A stretch of DNA of 64,000 bases, taken from positions 62,001 to 126,000 of the forward strand of contig NZ_JAALFC010000005.1 in assembly GCF_011058155.1 (NCBI RefSeq), read 5' to 3'. Under the pieces are notes generated by a model. The model made no database searches and was not told the origin of the DNA. It saw only the letters and a program-made list of their open reading frames with translations. How positions within the stretch are numbered: the stretch's first letter is position 1; each line of letters opens with the position of its first letter. Of the stretch, positions 26,704-37,911 are shown one piece after another. The translations under genes and the position numbers were made by a program. The stretch comes from Litoribacterium kuwaitense (GTDB taxonomy: Bacteria; Bacillota; Bacilli; Bacillales; DSM-28697).

Positions 26704-27339
26704 ATGTCTTTTACCGGTTTTTCAGCAAATGATTTTGCTGTTTTTCACATCGATGGTTTAGAAGAGAGAATGGCTGCAATCCAAGAGCGGATTCAACCAA
26801 AATTCAAAGCGCTTGGTGAAGAACTTAAGCCTTTTTTAGAAGAACAGACCGAGCAACCGATTTATATACATATCGCTCGTCATGCGAGAAGAACAAAAAA
26901 TCCACCAAACGACACGTGGATGGCGTTTGCCAATAACGCTCGAGGCTATAAAAAGCATCCCCACTTTCAAATCGGACTCTTTGATGATCATGTCTTTTTA
27001 TGGCTAGCACATATTTACGAAATGCCCGATAAAGAGAAGGTCGCTGATCATTTCTTGGAACAAATGACGGAAATAAAGCGTCTACCGCAAGATTTTATGA
27101 TTTCACAAGACCATACGAAAAAAGAGGCTGCTTCCTTGCATTCGCTTGATCACGAAGGATTAGAAGCCGTTTTAGAACGGTTTAAAAATGTAAAGCGCGG
27201 CGAATTTCTCATAGGGGCTCACCTCTCTACAGATGACCCTATTCTTTCTGACGGCAATGCATTCATTGAAAAGGCTAAGGACACGTTTATCAAACTAGCT
27301 CCCTTTTACAATGCTGCCTTGACATCGATTGAGCAATAA
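26704..27339 (+). CDS. yktB: UPF0637 family protein YktB
   Basis: A 211-residue soluble protein matching YktB (212): F-S-A-N-D-F-A-V-F-H-I-D-G-L-E near 5-19, H-A-R-R-T-K-N-P-P-N-D-T-W near 60-72 and Y-K-K-H-P-H-F-Q-I-G-L near 83-93. The start is M-S-F-T-G-F, 6 bases after AGGAGTG; the seven codons ahead contain the ribosome site. Function unknown. Followed in the same direction by speA after about 90 bases. Confidence 0.9.
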   Translation: MSFTGFSANDFAVFHIDGLEERMAAIQERIQPKFKALGEELKPFLEEQTEQPIYIHIARHARRTKNPPNDTWMAFANNARGYKKHPHFQIGLFDDHVFLWLAHIYEMPDKEKVADHFLEQMTEIKRLPQDFMISQDHTKKEAASLHSLDHEGLEAVLERFKNVKRGEFLIGAHLSTDDPILSDGNAFIEKAKDTFIKLAPFYNAALTSIEQ

Positions 27340-27430
27340 TTAAACATGTGGGCAATGCGAAACAATTTTGCTATAATCACTCCGGATGCCAGCTGGCACC
27401 CTTATTCTTAAATGAAGCAGGTGGACGTAA

Positions 27431-28903
27431 GTGTCACAACAAGAAACGCCATTATTCAGCGGGCTCCTCCGCCATATTGAAAAGGATCCTATACAGTTCC
27501 ACATCCCTGGCCATAAAGCAGGAAAAGGGCTGGATCCTACGTTTCGTGAATTTGTAGGCTCCTCTGTTCTTGCGATGGATTTGATCAATATCGCTCCTTT
27601 AGATGACCTGCATCATCCAAATGGTATCATTCAACAAGCGCAAGAGCTGGCTGCTGAAGCATTTGATGCGGATGCTACTTTTTTTAGTGTTCAAGGTACG
27701 AGCGGGGCGATTATGGCTATGGTGATGGCGGTTTGTCAGCCTGGTGACAAAATTATCGTTCCCCGAAATGTCCATAAATCGGTCATGAGTGCCATCGTAT
27801 TTTCAGGAGCTACACCAGTGTTTGTCCATCCCGAACTAGACAATGCTTTTGGGATTGCTCATGGAATGAGCGCTGAGGCCGTGCAAAAAGCTGTGGATCA
27901 GCACCCTGATGCAAAGGCACTGCTTGTCATTAACCCTACGTATTACGGCGTTGCTTGTGACCTAAAACAAGTTGTCGACATCGCACACAAAGCGAATATA
28001 CCCGTTCTTGTTGATGAAGCGCACGGTGTTCATATTCACTTTAATGATCATTTTCCGTTATCAGCGATGGAGGCTGGGGCAGATATCGCTGCAACAAGCA
28101 TGCATAAGCTAGGTGGGTCAATGACTCAGAGTTCGATTTTAAATGTCAAAGGGCGACGTGTGTCGGTGACTCGATTACAATCGATTTTAAGCATGCTGAC
28201 GACGACATCAACATCATATCCGCTACTAGCATCACTTGACACAGCGCGTCGGCAATTGGCCCTGCATGGAAAAGGATTGCTAAATGAAGCGCTTGCCCTA
28301 GCAGAGGCAGCTCGACAAACGATCAATTCGATACCAGGATTATATTGTGCTGGCCGCGAACTGCTGCATTCGAGTGCAACGTATGACATGGATTTAACGA
28401 AATTGCTCATTTCAGTCAAGGACCTTGGCATTACAGGAAATGATGCGGAGCAGTGGTTGCGAGAACAAGCAAGTATAGAGGTTGAACTATCTGACCTTTA
28501 CAACATCCTATGCATCGTTACCCCAGGAGATACCTTTAAAGAAGTGCAGGCGTTAACAGAAGCACTCAAACAGCTTTCGCAGCTACATGCAACATTTATT
28601 CGAACAGCAGAGTCACCTAGAGTTAAAGTTCCAGACATTCCCATCTTAACGATCTCGCCTCGCGAAGCATTTTATGCCGATACGGAATTAGTCCCATTTC
28701 ATCAATCTTCAGGACGGACAATCGCCGAGTTTGTCATGGTTTATCCGCCTGGCATTCCTATTTTTGTCCCGGGAGAAACCATTTCAACAGACAATCTACT
28801 GTACATTATGGAAAATATAGAGGCAGGTCTGCCTGTTCAAGGCCCCGAGGATTCAACATTACAGCATTTACGTGTCGTGAAAGAATATCGGGCGATCTAT
28901 TGA
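27431..28903 (+). CDS. speA: Orn/Lys/Arg decarboxylase family protein (SpeA)
   Basis: A 490-residue PLP-dependent fold-III-like decarboxylase. The PLP-binding Lys is in S-M-H-K-L-G-G-S near residue 222, preceded by V-D-E-A-H-G-V-H near 194. The C-terminal domain ends with V-Y-P-P-G-I-P-I near 437. B. subtilis SpeA (490 residues), at the same locus beside slp, is arginine decarboxylase producing agmatine for spermidine; lysine is an alternative substrate for the family. The start is GTG after AGGTGG. Confidence 0.9.
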   Translation: MSQQETPLFSGLLRHIEKDPIQFHIPGHKAGKGLDPTFREFVGSSVLAMDLINIAPLDDLHHPNGIIQQAQELAAEAFDADATFFSVQGTSGAIMAMVMAVCQPGDKIIVPRNVHKSVMSAIVFSGATPVFVHPELDNAFGIAHGMSAEAVQKAVDQHPDAKALLVINPTYYGVACDLKQVVDIAHKANIPVLVDEAHGVHIHFNDHFPLSAMEAGADIAATSMHKLGGSMTQSSILNVKGRRVSVTRLQSILSMLTTTSTSYPLLASLDTARRQLALHGKGLLNEALALAEAARQTINSIPGLYCAGRELLHSSATYDMDLTKLLISVKDLGITGNDAEQWLREQASIEVELSDLYNILCIVTPGDTFKEVQALTEALKQLSQLHATFIRTAESPRVKVPDIPILTISPREAFYADTELVPFHQSSGRTIAEFVMVYPPGIPIFVPGETISTDNLLYIMENIEAGLPVQGPEDSTLQHLRVVKEYRAIY

Positions 28904-28960
28904 AATACGGCTATTTTGCTCGCTGTTATAAGTTCAAAAACTTTTCATCAGTTCTTCACT

Positions 28961-29011
28961 AAAAAACACAGGTCGGAGAAATCAAATGATTTTCCGCCCT
29001 TGTGTTTTTTT
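28961..29011 (+). terminator. terminator of speA
   Basis: AAAACACAgG is matched by CttGTGTTTT, with an inner CGGAgAAATCA/TGATTTTCCG stem, then T tract. The 250 bases that follow up to 29261 hold no supported gene. Confidence 0.82.
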
Positions 29012-29261
29012 GATTTCATTTACGAAGACATGCTTAAGCGCGAAGTTCTTTTTTATTTTACATTGTTCTTTAATTTAAAAAGAAGCCCAAAAAGTCCAGT
29101 GCTTAGCGACTTTTTAGACACCCCTTTGAACCGTTGTAGCGAGTTGCTGCCTGGTTATGGCTGAAGCCATTTGCTTATTGATTCACGAAGAGTTTTTTTG
29201 ACTTGTCCTCCACTGGGGGACGTCTGAGATACGGCAAGGCTCTCCACTTGCCTAAAAATTG

Positions 29262-29984
29262 TCACGCATTCAAATCTGTCATCGCAGGAATATTGATTTC
29301 CTTCACGCAAGACACTGGTGATAACTGAATGACGCACTGAACAATGGTGACGATATCTTGTACAGGGATGCGCGTCCCTTCATACAACTTAATTGCCGTT
29401 TCTGCCCCCTCTTCAAAAGGCACTTCAGCAGCAAGCTCCCCTGGATTAATACACGTTACCGAAATCTTATCTTTTCTTAGATGCTCGCGCAAAGCATTTG
29501 TAATCCCACGCAAGCCAAACTTAGATGTCACAAATGACACCTGCGCATTTCCTGTATGCGCTAAGCCTGCGGTTGAGCCGATAAATATTATTTTTCCGTT
29601 TTCAGCCTGTCTTAAATGAGGTAAAAGCGCTTGAACGTAAGTAATCGTTGACGTTAAATTGATATTCATCAAACTTGCAATATCTTCAACCTCATCGAGA
29701 TCAAACGTATAGTCATCTTCAAAGCCCCGCTTTTCCCATACACCAACATTGTAAATCAATACATCAATGGCAATGTCTTTCATCGTTTCCTTCAAATATG
29801 GGATTTGTTGTTGGCTAGACAAATCAATGGCAAGCCATCTACGGTTCACACCATCATTGACATCTAAACTGTTCGGTCGCGTACGTGACACTATCCAAAC
29901 GGTATCGCCTTCTACTGGCAAACCTTTGACAAATGCATCGCCCAGCCCTTGGCTTGCACCAAATATGATATAGTTTTTACTCAT
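29262..29984 (-). CDS. SDR family oxidoreductase (catalytic Tyr replaced)
   Basis: A 240-residue short-chain dehydrogenase/reductase. The cofactor motif G-A-S-Q-G-L-G is at about residues 9-15 and the N-x-G-V motif at about 85. The active-site Ser is in G-S-T-A-G near 136, but the expected Y-x-x-x-K is F-V-T-S-K near 150, so the catalytic Tyr is Phe. The start follows AAGGAGGAGTG. Monocistronic, with no clear metabolic neighbours. It may be catalytically weak or serve as a binding protein. Confidence 0.85.
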   Translation of the reverse strand: MSKNYIIFGASQGLGDAFVKGLPVEGDTVWIVSRTRPNSLDVNDGVNRRWLAIDLSSQQQIPYLKETMKDIAIDVLIYNVGVWEKRGFEDDYTFDLDEVEDIASLMNINLTSTITYVQALLPHLRQAENGKIIFIGSTAGLAHTGNAQVSFVTSKFGLRGITNALREHLRKDKISVTCINPGELAAEVPFEEGAETAIKLYEGTRIPVQDIVTIVQCVIQLSPVSCVKEINIPAMTDLNA

Positions 29985-30071
29985 TTGATCACTCCTCCTT
30001 ACACCTATCATAGCTTAATAGACGAAAAATAACCTAGATAAAGAATCGATTATGAGGGTGCGTAAACCGTC

Positions 30072-30108
30072 AAAAAAGCGCAAGCAGACAAAGCAGCTCG
30101 CGCTTTTG
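30072..30108 (-). terminator. terminator of the deacetylase gene
   Basis: On the minus strand AAAAGCGC-x-AGC pairs with GCT-x-GCGCTTTT followed by TTGACG. It begins at the stop codon. Confidence 0.75.
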
Positions 30109-30109
30109 G

Positions 30110-31002
30110 TTACTGTGTATTTACTTGAATCAACTCTGGATCAACGAGACTGTAGCCTTTATCTCTTAAGCCAGTGATTATGTCCTCTAGCGCAGCATTT
30201 GTCCATTCGCGATCGTGCATTAGTAAATTTGCTCCTGCAGACAACTCAGGTGCATTCACCATAATATCGCCAATAGCCTCCTTCGTCATATACCCATCGA
30301 CGAAATCATAGCCGTAAGACCAATTCATCCAAGCCATTCCTTCTTCTGTCACAATTTGTCTTGATGTGTCTGTATTTACACCAAAGGGCGCTCTAAAGAA
30401 GACTGGCTTTTCCCCTGTAATGGCTTCAATCTCTTCGTTTACAGATATAATTTCGTCCCTTTGCTCTTCCGAAGAAAGGTCGCTTAAATTTGCATGACTA
30501 GACGTATGATTCCCTATTGCAAAACCCATCTCGTGAATTTCTTTTAACACTGCTTTTTCTTCTTCTGTATCGATAAAGTGGCCATTAACAAAGAAAATTG
30601 CCGGAGCTTCCAACGAATTTAATGTTTTCGCCATCTCAAGTGCATACTGATCTGGTGCGTCATCAATCGTTAATAAAACGACATTTTCTTCAGCGTCGTC
30701 AAGTGGTTCAATTTTATAGTTTTGTGGATTAATTTGATAAAGAGGCTCCATAGGCGCTTCTGCTTCCTCTTGATCTTGTGCAGGCTGATCAGACTCATCT
30801 TTGTCATCCTCTTCTGTTGCCGATTTTTCATTCTCGGTTGTTTCCGTTGAATCGCTCTCAGCAGAAGGCGTGTTTGCCTCTGATGCTTCAGCTTGTTCAC
30901 TCGTTTCTTCTGTCGTTTCACTTTCTTCTGTAGCTGGTGCCCCTTGGCAGCCAGCGACGATCAATAACAGACTTACGATCCCTGTCCAAATCATTTTTTC
31001 AT
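30110..31002 (-). CDS. polysaccharide deacetylase lipoprotein (frameshift in start)
   Basis: A NodB-domain protein with lipobox V-A-G-C, a long acidic Glu/Ser/Thr linker (about 20-95) and a catalytic domain with T-I-D-D-A-P (metal Asp), N-H-T-S-S-H (metal His pair) and R-A-P-F-G. It should deacetylate cell-wall or related N-acetyl sugars outside the membrane. GGAGCTC precedes ATG at 31002, but M-K-K then stops at a 6-base T run (30994-30999). One extra base gives M-K-K-M-I-W-T-G, a typical lipoprotein start, and 297 residues. Otherwise the frame opens at 30994 with no close ribosome site. Confidence 0.85.
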
Positions 31003-31187
31003 ACGTATGAGCTCCTTTTCGACAAACTTCATAAGATGTTGCAACGTTTACTATACCACTGGAAACAGGCGCTTGCAAAAAATGAATGACTGTTTTCATT
31101 CTCCTTACAAACCTGTTACAAGTAAGCTTTTAACAATTGGACATGATACAATAATGGCAATATTATCGACCGGAAAGAGGGTTTGCA

Positions 31188-31574
31188 ATGAAGCCTACTC
31201 CAATGATTCTCCTCATCGTTTTTTCCATTGCACTTGTTTCCTGTCAACAGGATCAAGCGTTTATACAACAGCTAGCCGAAGAAGATGACTTGCACGTTTT
31301 TATCGTAAGCAATAATGAAAATCCGCAAAAAGAAGAAGAATTATACGATGTGCTCCTTCAATTAAAAAACAAATACCCGGATGAACTCAGTCAATTCAAG
31401 CTCATCACTGGAAAAGAGGCGGAAACGCTACCTGGAAAAAATGACATCCATGAGTTCCCTTGCGTTGTCATTACTAGTAAAGGTCAAACACTTGGCGTGT
31501 TCGGAGGAGAATCGATGCCAAAAGAAGAGCTAGCCTCGCGTTTAGAGCACATTGTCAAAGCGTTTAAATCTTAA
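31188..31574 (+). CDS. slp: small peptidoglycan-associated lipoprotein (Slp)
   Basis: A 128-residue lipoprotein with signal and lipobox V-S-C at about residues 17-19. The mature part looks like a small alpha/beta, thioredoxin-like fold with L-H-V-F-I-V-S-N-N-E-N near 35-45, but has no C-x-x-C. B. subtilis slp lies between pdhD and speA, as this gene does, and has similar size. GAAAGAGGG precedes ATG. Convergent with pdhD. Confidence 0.78.
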   Translation: MKPTPMILLIVFSIALVSCQQDQAFIQQLAEEDDLHVFIVSNNENPQKEEELYDVLLQLKNKYPDELSQFKLITGKEAETLPGKNDIHEFPCVVITSKGQTLGVFGGESMPKEELASRLEHIVKAFKS

Positions 31575-31695
31575 GCAAATTATTTTGATTAAAAAGGCCT
31601 TATTTCTTGATCGTAGACAAACCCCTACTTATTGTTTTATCAATCATTCCTTAGCCTCAGCGAAAAGACTCACGAGAAAACGTCTACGTTTGACG

Positions 31696-31755
31696 AAAAA
31701 AAGCTCCCTGTCAGGAAACAGTCTGATCACTGTTCCTAACGAGGGAGCTTTTATT
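31696..31755. terminator. bidirectional terminator between slp and pdhD
   Basis: AAAAGCTCCCT pairs with AGGGAGCTTTT and AGGAAaCAGT with ACTGTTCCT. T tracts flank both sides. Confidence 0.9.
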
Positions 31756-31760
31756 ATTTC

Positions 31761-33173
31761 TTATTTTACGATATGAATTGGTGTGCCAAGGGCAACCTCA
31801 GCAGCCTCCATCGTAATTTCTCCAAGTGTTGGATGTGCATGGATCGTTAATGCCATATCTTCAGCCGTCATACCAGCTTCAATGGCTAAACCGATTTCTG
31901 CAATCACATCGCTAGCACCTGCTCCAGCAACTTGTCCCCCGATAATGACACCATCTTCGGTGCGGGTAACAAGCTTAACAAATCCGTCAGTCTCATTTAA
32001 TGAGAGCGCACGTCCATTTGCAGCAAATGGGAATTTAGCTGCCTTCGCATCAATACCTTCTTCTTTAGCAGACTTCTCTGTATGTCCAACTGAAGCCAAT
32101 TCAGGCTCGGAAAAGACAACTGCAGGGATGCCTAAGTAATCAATTTCTGAAGGCTCACCACTAATGGCTTCAGCGGCAATTTTCCCTTCATAAGAAGCTT
32201 TATGAGCTAATGGAGGACCAGAAACGATATCACCGATCGCAAAGATCGTATCAACGCTTGTACGTCCTTGCTTGTCCGTTTCTATGATACCTTTGTCGTC
32301 GATCTTGACGCCAATATCCTCAAGGCCAATCTCGGCTGTGTTCGGCTTACGTCCAACCGTGACAAGAACGTAGTCCGCTTCAATAACTTCTTCCTTACCT
32401 TTAATTTCAGCGGTAATTTTCACACCGTCGCTTGTCTCTTCGACAGAAAGTGCTTTTGCTTTCGTATGAACTTCAACGTTCCCCTTTTTCTTAAGGTTAC
32501 GTTTCACTAAAGAAGTCATTTGTTTCTCGAAACCAGTTAGAATATCATCCATCGCTTCAAGAATAACGACCTCAGAGCCGAAGTTTGCATACGCTGTTCC
32601 AAGCTCAACGCCGATATAACCGCCACCAATCACGACGAGCTTCTTCGGCACTTCCTCTAGTGCAAGTGCGCCTGTTGAGGAAACAACACGGTCACTCCAC
32701 GGGAACGAAGGAAGCTCTGTCGGATGAGATCCAGTAGCAAGGATACAATGTTTAAACGTATACGTTTGTGAATTTTTCTCATCCATAATTCGAACCGTAT
32801 TTTTGTCAACAAAGTATGCCTCTCCAGAAACAATATCCACTTTGTTTCCTTTTAGAAGCCCTTCGACGCCTCCAGTCAGCTTATTAACGACGGAGCCTTT
32901 CCATTCTTGGACTTTGCCGAAGTCGACAGAAACGTTTTCCGCCGTAATACCCATGTCATCCGAATGTTTAGCGTGTTGAACACGATGTCCTGCGCTAATT
33001 AATGCTTTAGAAGGAATACACCCGACGTTTAGACAAACGCCACCAAGTGTACCTTTGTCGACGATGGTCACTTTTTGGCCAAGCTGGGCTGCGCGGATGG
33101 CAGCCACATATCCCCCTGGGCCAGCGCCTACTACAAGTGTGTCTAATTCAATGGGGAAATCTCCAACAACCAT
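31761..33173 (-). CDS. pdhD: dihydrolipoyl dehydrogenase (E3)
   Basis: A 470-residue flavoprotein that reoxidises lipoamide for pyruvate dehydrogenase and related complexes. FAD motif G-A-G-P-G-G near 16-21, redox disulfide in [13 protein letters not shown] near 44-56, NAD motif G-G-G-Y-I-G near 187 and the catalytic H-A-H-P-T-L-G-E near the C terminus. GTG or ATG start M-V-V-G-D-F follows the pdhC stop by only 3 bases, so it is last in the pdhABCD operon. Confidence 0.95.
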   Translation of the reverse strand: MVVGDFPIELDTLVVGAGPGGYVAAIRAAQLGQKVTIVDKGTLGGVCLNVGCIPSKALISAGHRVQHAKHSDDMGITAENVSVDFGKVQEWKGSVVNKLTGGVEGLLKGNKVDIVSGEAYFVDKNTVRIMDEKNSQTYTFKHCILATGSHPTELPSFPWSDRVVSSTGALALEEVPKKLVVIGGGYIGVELGTAYANFGSEVVILEAMDDILTGFEKQMTSLVKRNLKKKGNVEVHTKAKALSVEETSDGVKITAEIKGKEEVIEADYVLVTVGRKPNTAEIGLEDIGVKIDDKGIIETDKQGRTSVDTIFAIGDIVSGPPLAHKASYEGKIAAEAISGEPSEIDYLGIPAVVFSEPELASVGHTEKSAKEEGIDAKAAKFPFAANGRALSLNETDGFVKLVTRTEDGVIIGGQVAGAGASDVIAEIGLAIEAGMTAEDMALTIHAHPTLGEITMEAAEVALGTPIHIVK

Positions 33174-33176
33174 GTT

Positions 33177-34490
33177 TTACGCCTCCATTACTAGTAGTTG
33201 TGGATCGTTCAGCAAACGTTTGATATGGTTCATAGCAAGCTGAGCAGTCGCACCGTCAATTATACGGTGATCAAAGCTTAATGACAATGCTAGAACAGGT
33301 GCCGCAACGATTTCTCCGTTTTCGACCACTGCTTTTTCTGCAATACGACCGATGCCAAGAATAGCTACTTCTGGATGATTAATGACCGGTGTAAACCATT
33401 GTCCGCCTGCAGATCCGATATTCGTAATTGTGCAAGAAGCGCCTTTCATCTCATCAGAAGAAAGAGAGCCGTCACGTGCTTTTGTTGCAAGATGATTAAT
33501 CTCATCGGAAATTTCAAAGACGGATTTGCGATCTGCCTGTTTCACAACTGGAACGAGTAGACCTTTGTCCGTATCCGCAGCAATCCCGATGTTGTAATAA
33601 TGCTTGTGAACAATCTCTTCACTGCTGTCGTCAAGTGATGTGTTTAAAGCTGGGAACTTTTTCAAGGCTGAAGTTAATGCTTTAACGACATATGGCAAGT
33701 ACGTTAATTTAACACCTTGATCAGCCGCAACTTGTTTAAACTTCTTCCGATGGGCGACAAGGTCAGAAACAACGACCTCGTCCAGCAATGTTACGTGAGG
33801 AGCCGTTTGTTTAGAGTTGACCATCGCTTTTGCAATCGCTTTGCGGATGCCGCTCATTTTTTCGCGTGTCTCTGTTAAACCTTCAGTCGAAGCGCTAGCT
33901 GCTGGTTGTGCTACTTTTTCGCTTGTCTCTTCTGGAGCTGTTTGCGCCTCTTCTTGTGGTGCAGTTTGCGCTCCGTTGACATAAGCATCAATGTCTTCAC
34001 GGACAATGCGATTGTTTTTTCCACTGCCTTGAACTTGTGCAATGTCTACACCTTGTTCACGGGCATACTTTCTCACTGAAGGCATTGCAATCACGTGACT
34101 AGATGTGCTTTTCTTTTCTTCAGACTGCTCCTTTGCGTCTGAAGATTGTTGTGCCTTAGCCGCTTCTTCTTTCCCAGTTGTTTCAGGGGCTTCAGCTTTA
34201 GCACTCTCGCTAGACTCTTCCTTACTATCATCTGAACCACTGTCTTCATAGCCTTCAGCATCAATCGTTAGAATAACGTCGCCAACGATCGCCGTAACGC
34301 CTTCGTCAACTTTTAATTCTTTCACTGTACCATCGACTGGGGAAGGAATTTCAACGACGGCTTTATCATTTTGGACTTCACACAGCACATCGTCTTCTTT
34401 AACTTCATCCCCTGGTTTGACGAGCCATTTGGCGACTTCACCTTCGTGGATACCTTCACCGATATCAGGGAGCTTAAATTCAAACGCCAC
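33177..34490 (-). CDS. pdhC: dihydrolipoyllysine acetyltransferase (E2)
   Basis: A 437-residue core protein of pyruvate dehydrogenase. One lipoyl domain (about 1-77; lipoylated Lys in Q-N-D-K-A-V-V-E-I), an Ala/Glu/Ser-rich linker, an E1/E3-binding domain (about 133-168; [11 protein letters not shown]), a second linker and the catalytic domain (about 205-437) with S-F-D-H-R-I-I-D-G (H-x-x-x-D-G). AGGAGGG precedes the start. Confidence 0.95.
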   Translation of the reverse strand: MAFEFKLPDIGEGIHEGEVAKWLVKPGDEVKEDDVLCEVQNDKAVVEIPSPVDGTVKELKVDEGVTAIVGDVILTIDAEGYEDSGSDDSKEESSESAKAEAPETTGKEEAAKAQQSSDAKEQSEEKKSTSSHVIAMPSVRKYAREQGVDIAQVQGSGKNNRIVREDIDAYVNGAQTAPQEEAQTAPEETSEKVAQPAASASTEGLTETREKMSGIRKAIAKAMVNSKQTAPHVTLLDEVVVSDLVAHRKKFKQVAADQGVKLTYLPYVVKALTSALKKFPALNTSLDDSSEEIVHKHYYNIGIAADTDKGLLVPVVKQADRKSVFEISDEINHLATKARDGSLSSDEMKGASCTITNIGSAGGQWFTPVINHPEVAILGIGRIAEKAVVENGEIVAAPVLALSLSFDHRIIDGATAQLAMNHIKRLLNDPQLLVMEA

Positions 34491-34526
34491 AATGAAACCC
34501 TCCTATCTTGTTGTTGTTAACTCTTT

Positions 34527-35504
34527 TTAAAAATGAACAGCAGCTTTTGCTTTTTCGACAATATCTTCATGATTAGGCAACCAAACTTCCTCGGCTGCTG
34601 CGAACGGATATACTGTGTCAGGTGCTGCAACACGTGCAATCGGCGCTTCTAAGTGTAAAATCGCACGCTCAGAAATCTCAGCAACAATTTGATTAGCTAT
34701 GCCAGCTTGCTTTTGAGCTTCTTGGACAACAACCACACGGTTTGTCTTTTTAACAGACGCAACGATTGTTTCAACATCTAGCGGGCTCACTGTCATTAAA
34801 TCAATCACTTCAGCTGAAATGTCTTCTTTTTCAAGCTCTTCAGCCGCTTTCATCGATGCTTGAACCATCGCGCCATATGCGATTAATGTGACGTCCGTAC
34901 CTTCTCTTTTTACTTTAGCCTTGCCAATTTCAACTGTGTAATCCTCTTCAGGAACTTCTTCACGGAAGGAACGATAAAGCTTCATATGCTCCAAGAAAAC
35001 AACAGGGTCGTTGTCACGGATTGCAGAAATCAACAATCCCTTCGCATCATACGGATTAGATGGAATCACTACTTTCACACCTGGCTGCTGTGCAATCAAT
35101 CCTTCAAGGCTATCTGCATGAAGTTCAGGTGTTTTTACGCCTCCACCGAATGGTGAACGAATCGTAATTGGCATATTGTACGTATTTCCTGAGCGGTACC
35201 GCATACGTGCCATTTGACCATTAATCGAATCCATTGTTTCATAAACAAAACCGAAAAACTGAATTTCAGGAACAGGACGAAACCCTTGGAGGGCCATACC
35301 AATGGCTAGTCCATTAATCGCCGATTCAGCTAGTGGTGTATCAAAGACACGATCTTCACCAAATTCTTTTTGCAAGCCTTCTGTCGCGCGAAACACACCG
35401 CCATTCTGCCCGACATCTTCACCAAAGACGAGAACATTTTCGTCATTCTTCAGTTCGGTTCTCAGCGCGTCAGTGATGGCTTGAATCATTGTCATTTGAG
35501 CCAT
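34527..35504 (-). CDS. pdhB: pyruvate dehydrogenase E1 beta subunit
   Basis: A 325-residue transketolase-like subunit. Features include [11 protein letters not shown] near 28-38, E-I-Q-F-F-G-F near 77-83, R-S-P-F-G-G-G near 112-118 and the C-terminal transketolase domain near 195-315. It pairs with PdhA to form the TPP site. Three-base gap from the pdhA stop; 36 bases to pdhC. Confidence 0.95.
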   Translation of the reverse strand: MAQMTMIQAITDALRTELKNDENVLVFGEDVGQNGGVFRATEGLQKEFGEDRVFDTPLAESAINGLAIGMALQGFRPVPEIQFFGFVYETMDSINGQMARMRYRSGNTYNMPITIRSPFGGGVKTPELHADSLEGLIAQQPGVKVVIPSNPYDAKGLLISAIRDNDPVVFLEHMKLYRSFREEVPEEDYTVEIGKAKVKREGTDVTLIAYGAMVQASMKAAEELEKEDISAEVIDLMTVSPLDVETIVASVKKTNRVVVVQEAQKQAGIANQIVAEISERAILHLEAPIARVAAPDTVYPFAAAEEVWLPNHEDIVEKAKAAVHF

Positions 35505-35507
35505 AGC

Positions 35508-36592
<1,085 letters not shown>

Positions 36593-36734
36593 TCATCTCA
36601 CCTCTTCCTTAGTAATCAAGCCTCACGGCACGCTAAATACACTTGTCTTTAATGTGCCCTAAAAAATGAAAACAAGACATGTTTAGACCGCCGCTCGGCT
36701 TGTAACATCTTCAAGCAGCCGTTGTCGTTAAAAC

Positions 36735-36766
36735 TGTATCACTTCATCAAAAAAATAAATGATACA
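36735..36766. promoter_or_regulatory. dyad in the pdh leader
   Basis: TGTATCA and TGATACA lie 18 bases apart, just downstream of the predicted pdhA transcription start. It could fold in the about 185-nt leader or bind a regulator. Confidence 0.45.
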
Positions 36767-36783
36767 CCTTGCTTTCAAGATAA

Positions 36784-36812
36784 AGTGTACACCAAGGTAT
36801 ATTGTCCGTCAA
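36784..36812 (-). promoter_or_regulatory. pdhA: SigA-type promoter of pdhABCD
   Basis: TTGACG and TACACT with a 17-base spacer on the minus strand. It predicts a leader of about 185 nt before the TTG start of pdhA. Confidence 0.65.
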
Positions 36813-36995
36813 ATAAAGCTTACTCATGCTTTTCCCTTTGCAATAAAAATTAAAACACTTCTTTCACAGTACAATCTGTTATAACACAATAAAACCATCT
36901 GTTATAGTAAATCTACATCTCCCAATTCTCATTTCATTTCCTAATTTTTCTACACACCTTGCAGTAATTATACAAATTTTAGTCTATAAAATATA

Positions 36996-37038
36996 AAAAG
37001 TGTAGACAAAGCCCATTTGCTTTAGTCTACACTTTTTT
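36996..37038 (-). terminator. terminator of ykyA
   Basis: AAAAAGTGTAGAC pairs with GTCTACACTTTTT around an inner GC pair. It lies about 45 bases past the ykyA stop and before the pdh promoter. The rest of 36593-37081 is leader and AT-rich control sequence with no gene. Confidence 0.85.
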
Positions 37039-37081
37039 ATGAATCGTTTTTCAAATGAATTCACGCAGAGCGCAAGTATGT

Positions 37082-37762
37082 TTATGCTGCAGCTTCTTCA
37101 CCTTGTTTTTCAAAAGTGACGTCTAATTCAGCTAACTCATAAAACGCCGGCTTTAACGTATTGTATTGATTTGTTAAATCATTAAACGTTGAATTCAAAC
37201 CAGAAATTTCCTCATAAGATGTATTAATTTTATTCACTTGCTCTGTAAAAGCGTCCATCGTCATATCTTCATCAGTAATCATCGTATACATTTCTTTTTC
37301 AAGCGTTAATGCTTTCATATACACTTCATGAAGGCTCTGATAAGTAGCATACCTTTCTTCGATCACTGCGATAAGCTCTTCGGCTGCCTGCTTAAGCTCA
37401 TCTGTTTCCAGCTCATCGACAAGCGGCTGAACATTTTTAAATTGCTCTTCAGACGCTTCCATACTTTCCTTTTCTTTTAAGAGAAGTTCCTCTCTCTCTT
37501 CAATGACATTCAAGCCTTCCTCAGCTAGAGCACTAATCTTATCCATCTCTTCCGTAGTGTATGTTATGATTTCTTCATAAATTTGCTGTTCTTTTTCTTC
37601 AAGTTCAACGAGGGGCTCCTGTTGTTCTTGGAAGCCTTGCTCAAGTGCCAAAGACTCCTCTAAATGCTCATACATATCCTCAGCTGGGGTAGTACCAAAA
37701 CTACAAGCTGCTAAAACAAAAAGCATCACGGAGATGCTGGCAGCACGCTTTACTGCTCTCAT
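37082..37762 (-). CDS. ykyA: YkyA family lipoprotein
   Basis: A 226-residue lipoprotein: signal with lipobox L-A-A-C ending near residue 20, then a long Glu-rich coiled coil (about 40-215). It matches YkyA, a putative cell-wall-binding lipoprotein located between def and pdhA in B. subtilis. The start M-R-A-V follows AAAGGGAG; a TTG six codons upstream overlaps that ribosome site. Function unknown. Confidence 0.85.
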   Translation of the reverse strand: MRAVKRAASISVMLFVLAACSFGTTPAEDMYEHLEESLALEQGFQEQQEPLVELEEKEQQIYEEIITYTTEEMDKISALAEEGLNVIEEREELLLKEKESMEASEEQFKNVQPLVDELETDELKQAAEELIAVIEERYATYQSLHEVYMKALTLEKEMYTMITDEDMTMDAFTEQVNKINTSYEEISGLNSTFNDLTNQYNTLKPAFYELAELDVTFEKQGEEAAA

Positions 37763-37911
37763 CCTTAAACTCCCTTTCAAAAAACACTTTTTTATTATCG
37801 TAACACAGAGACTGTTCTCAAGAAATAGTCACCTTCCTTTTACACGTGCTTCAATTTTTTCACTATGGTAAACTATTGATAAGACTGGTCAGTATTCGGG
37901 GGTGCCATATA

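Noticed and set aside
28916-29164. 82-codon frame after speA
   Set aside because: It runs through the speA terminator and is Phe/Lys-rich from AT bias.
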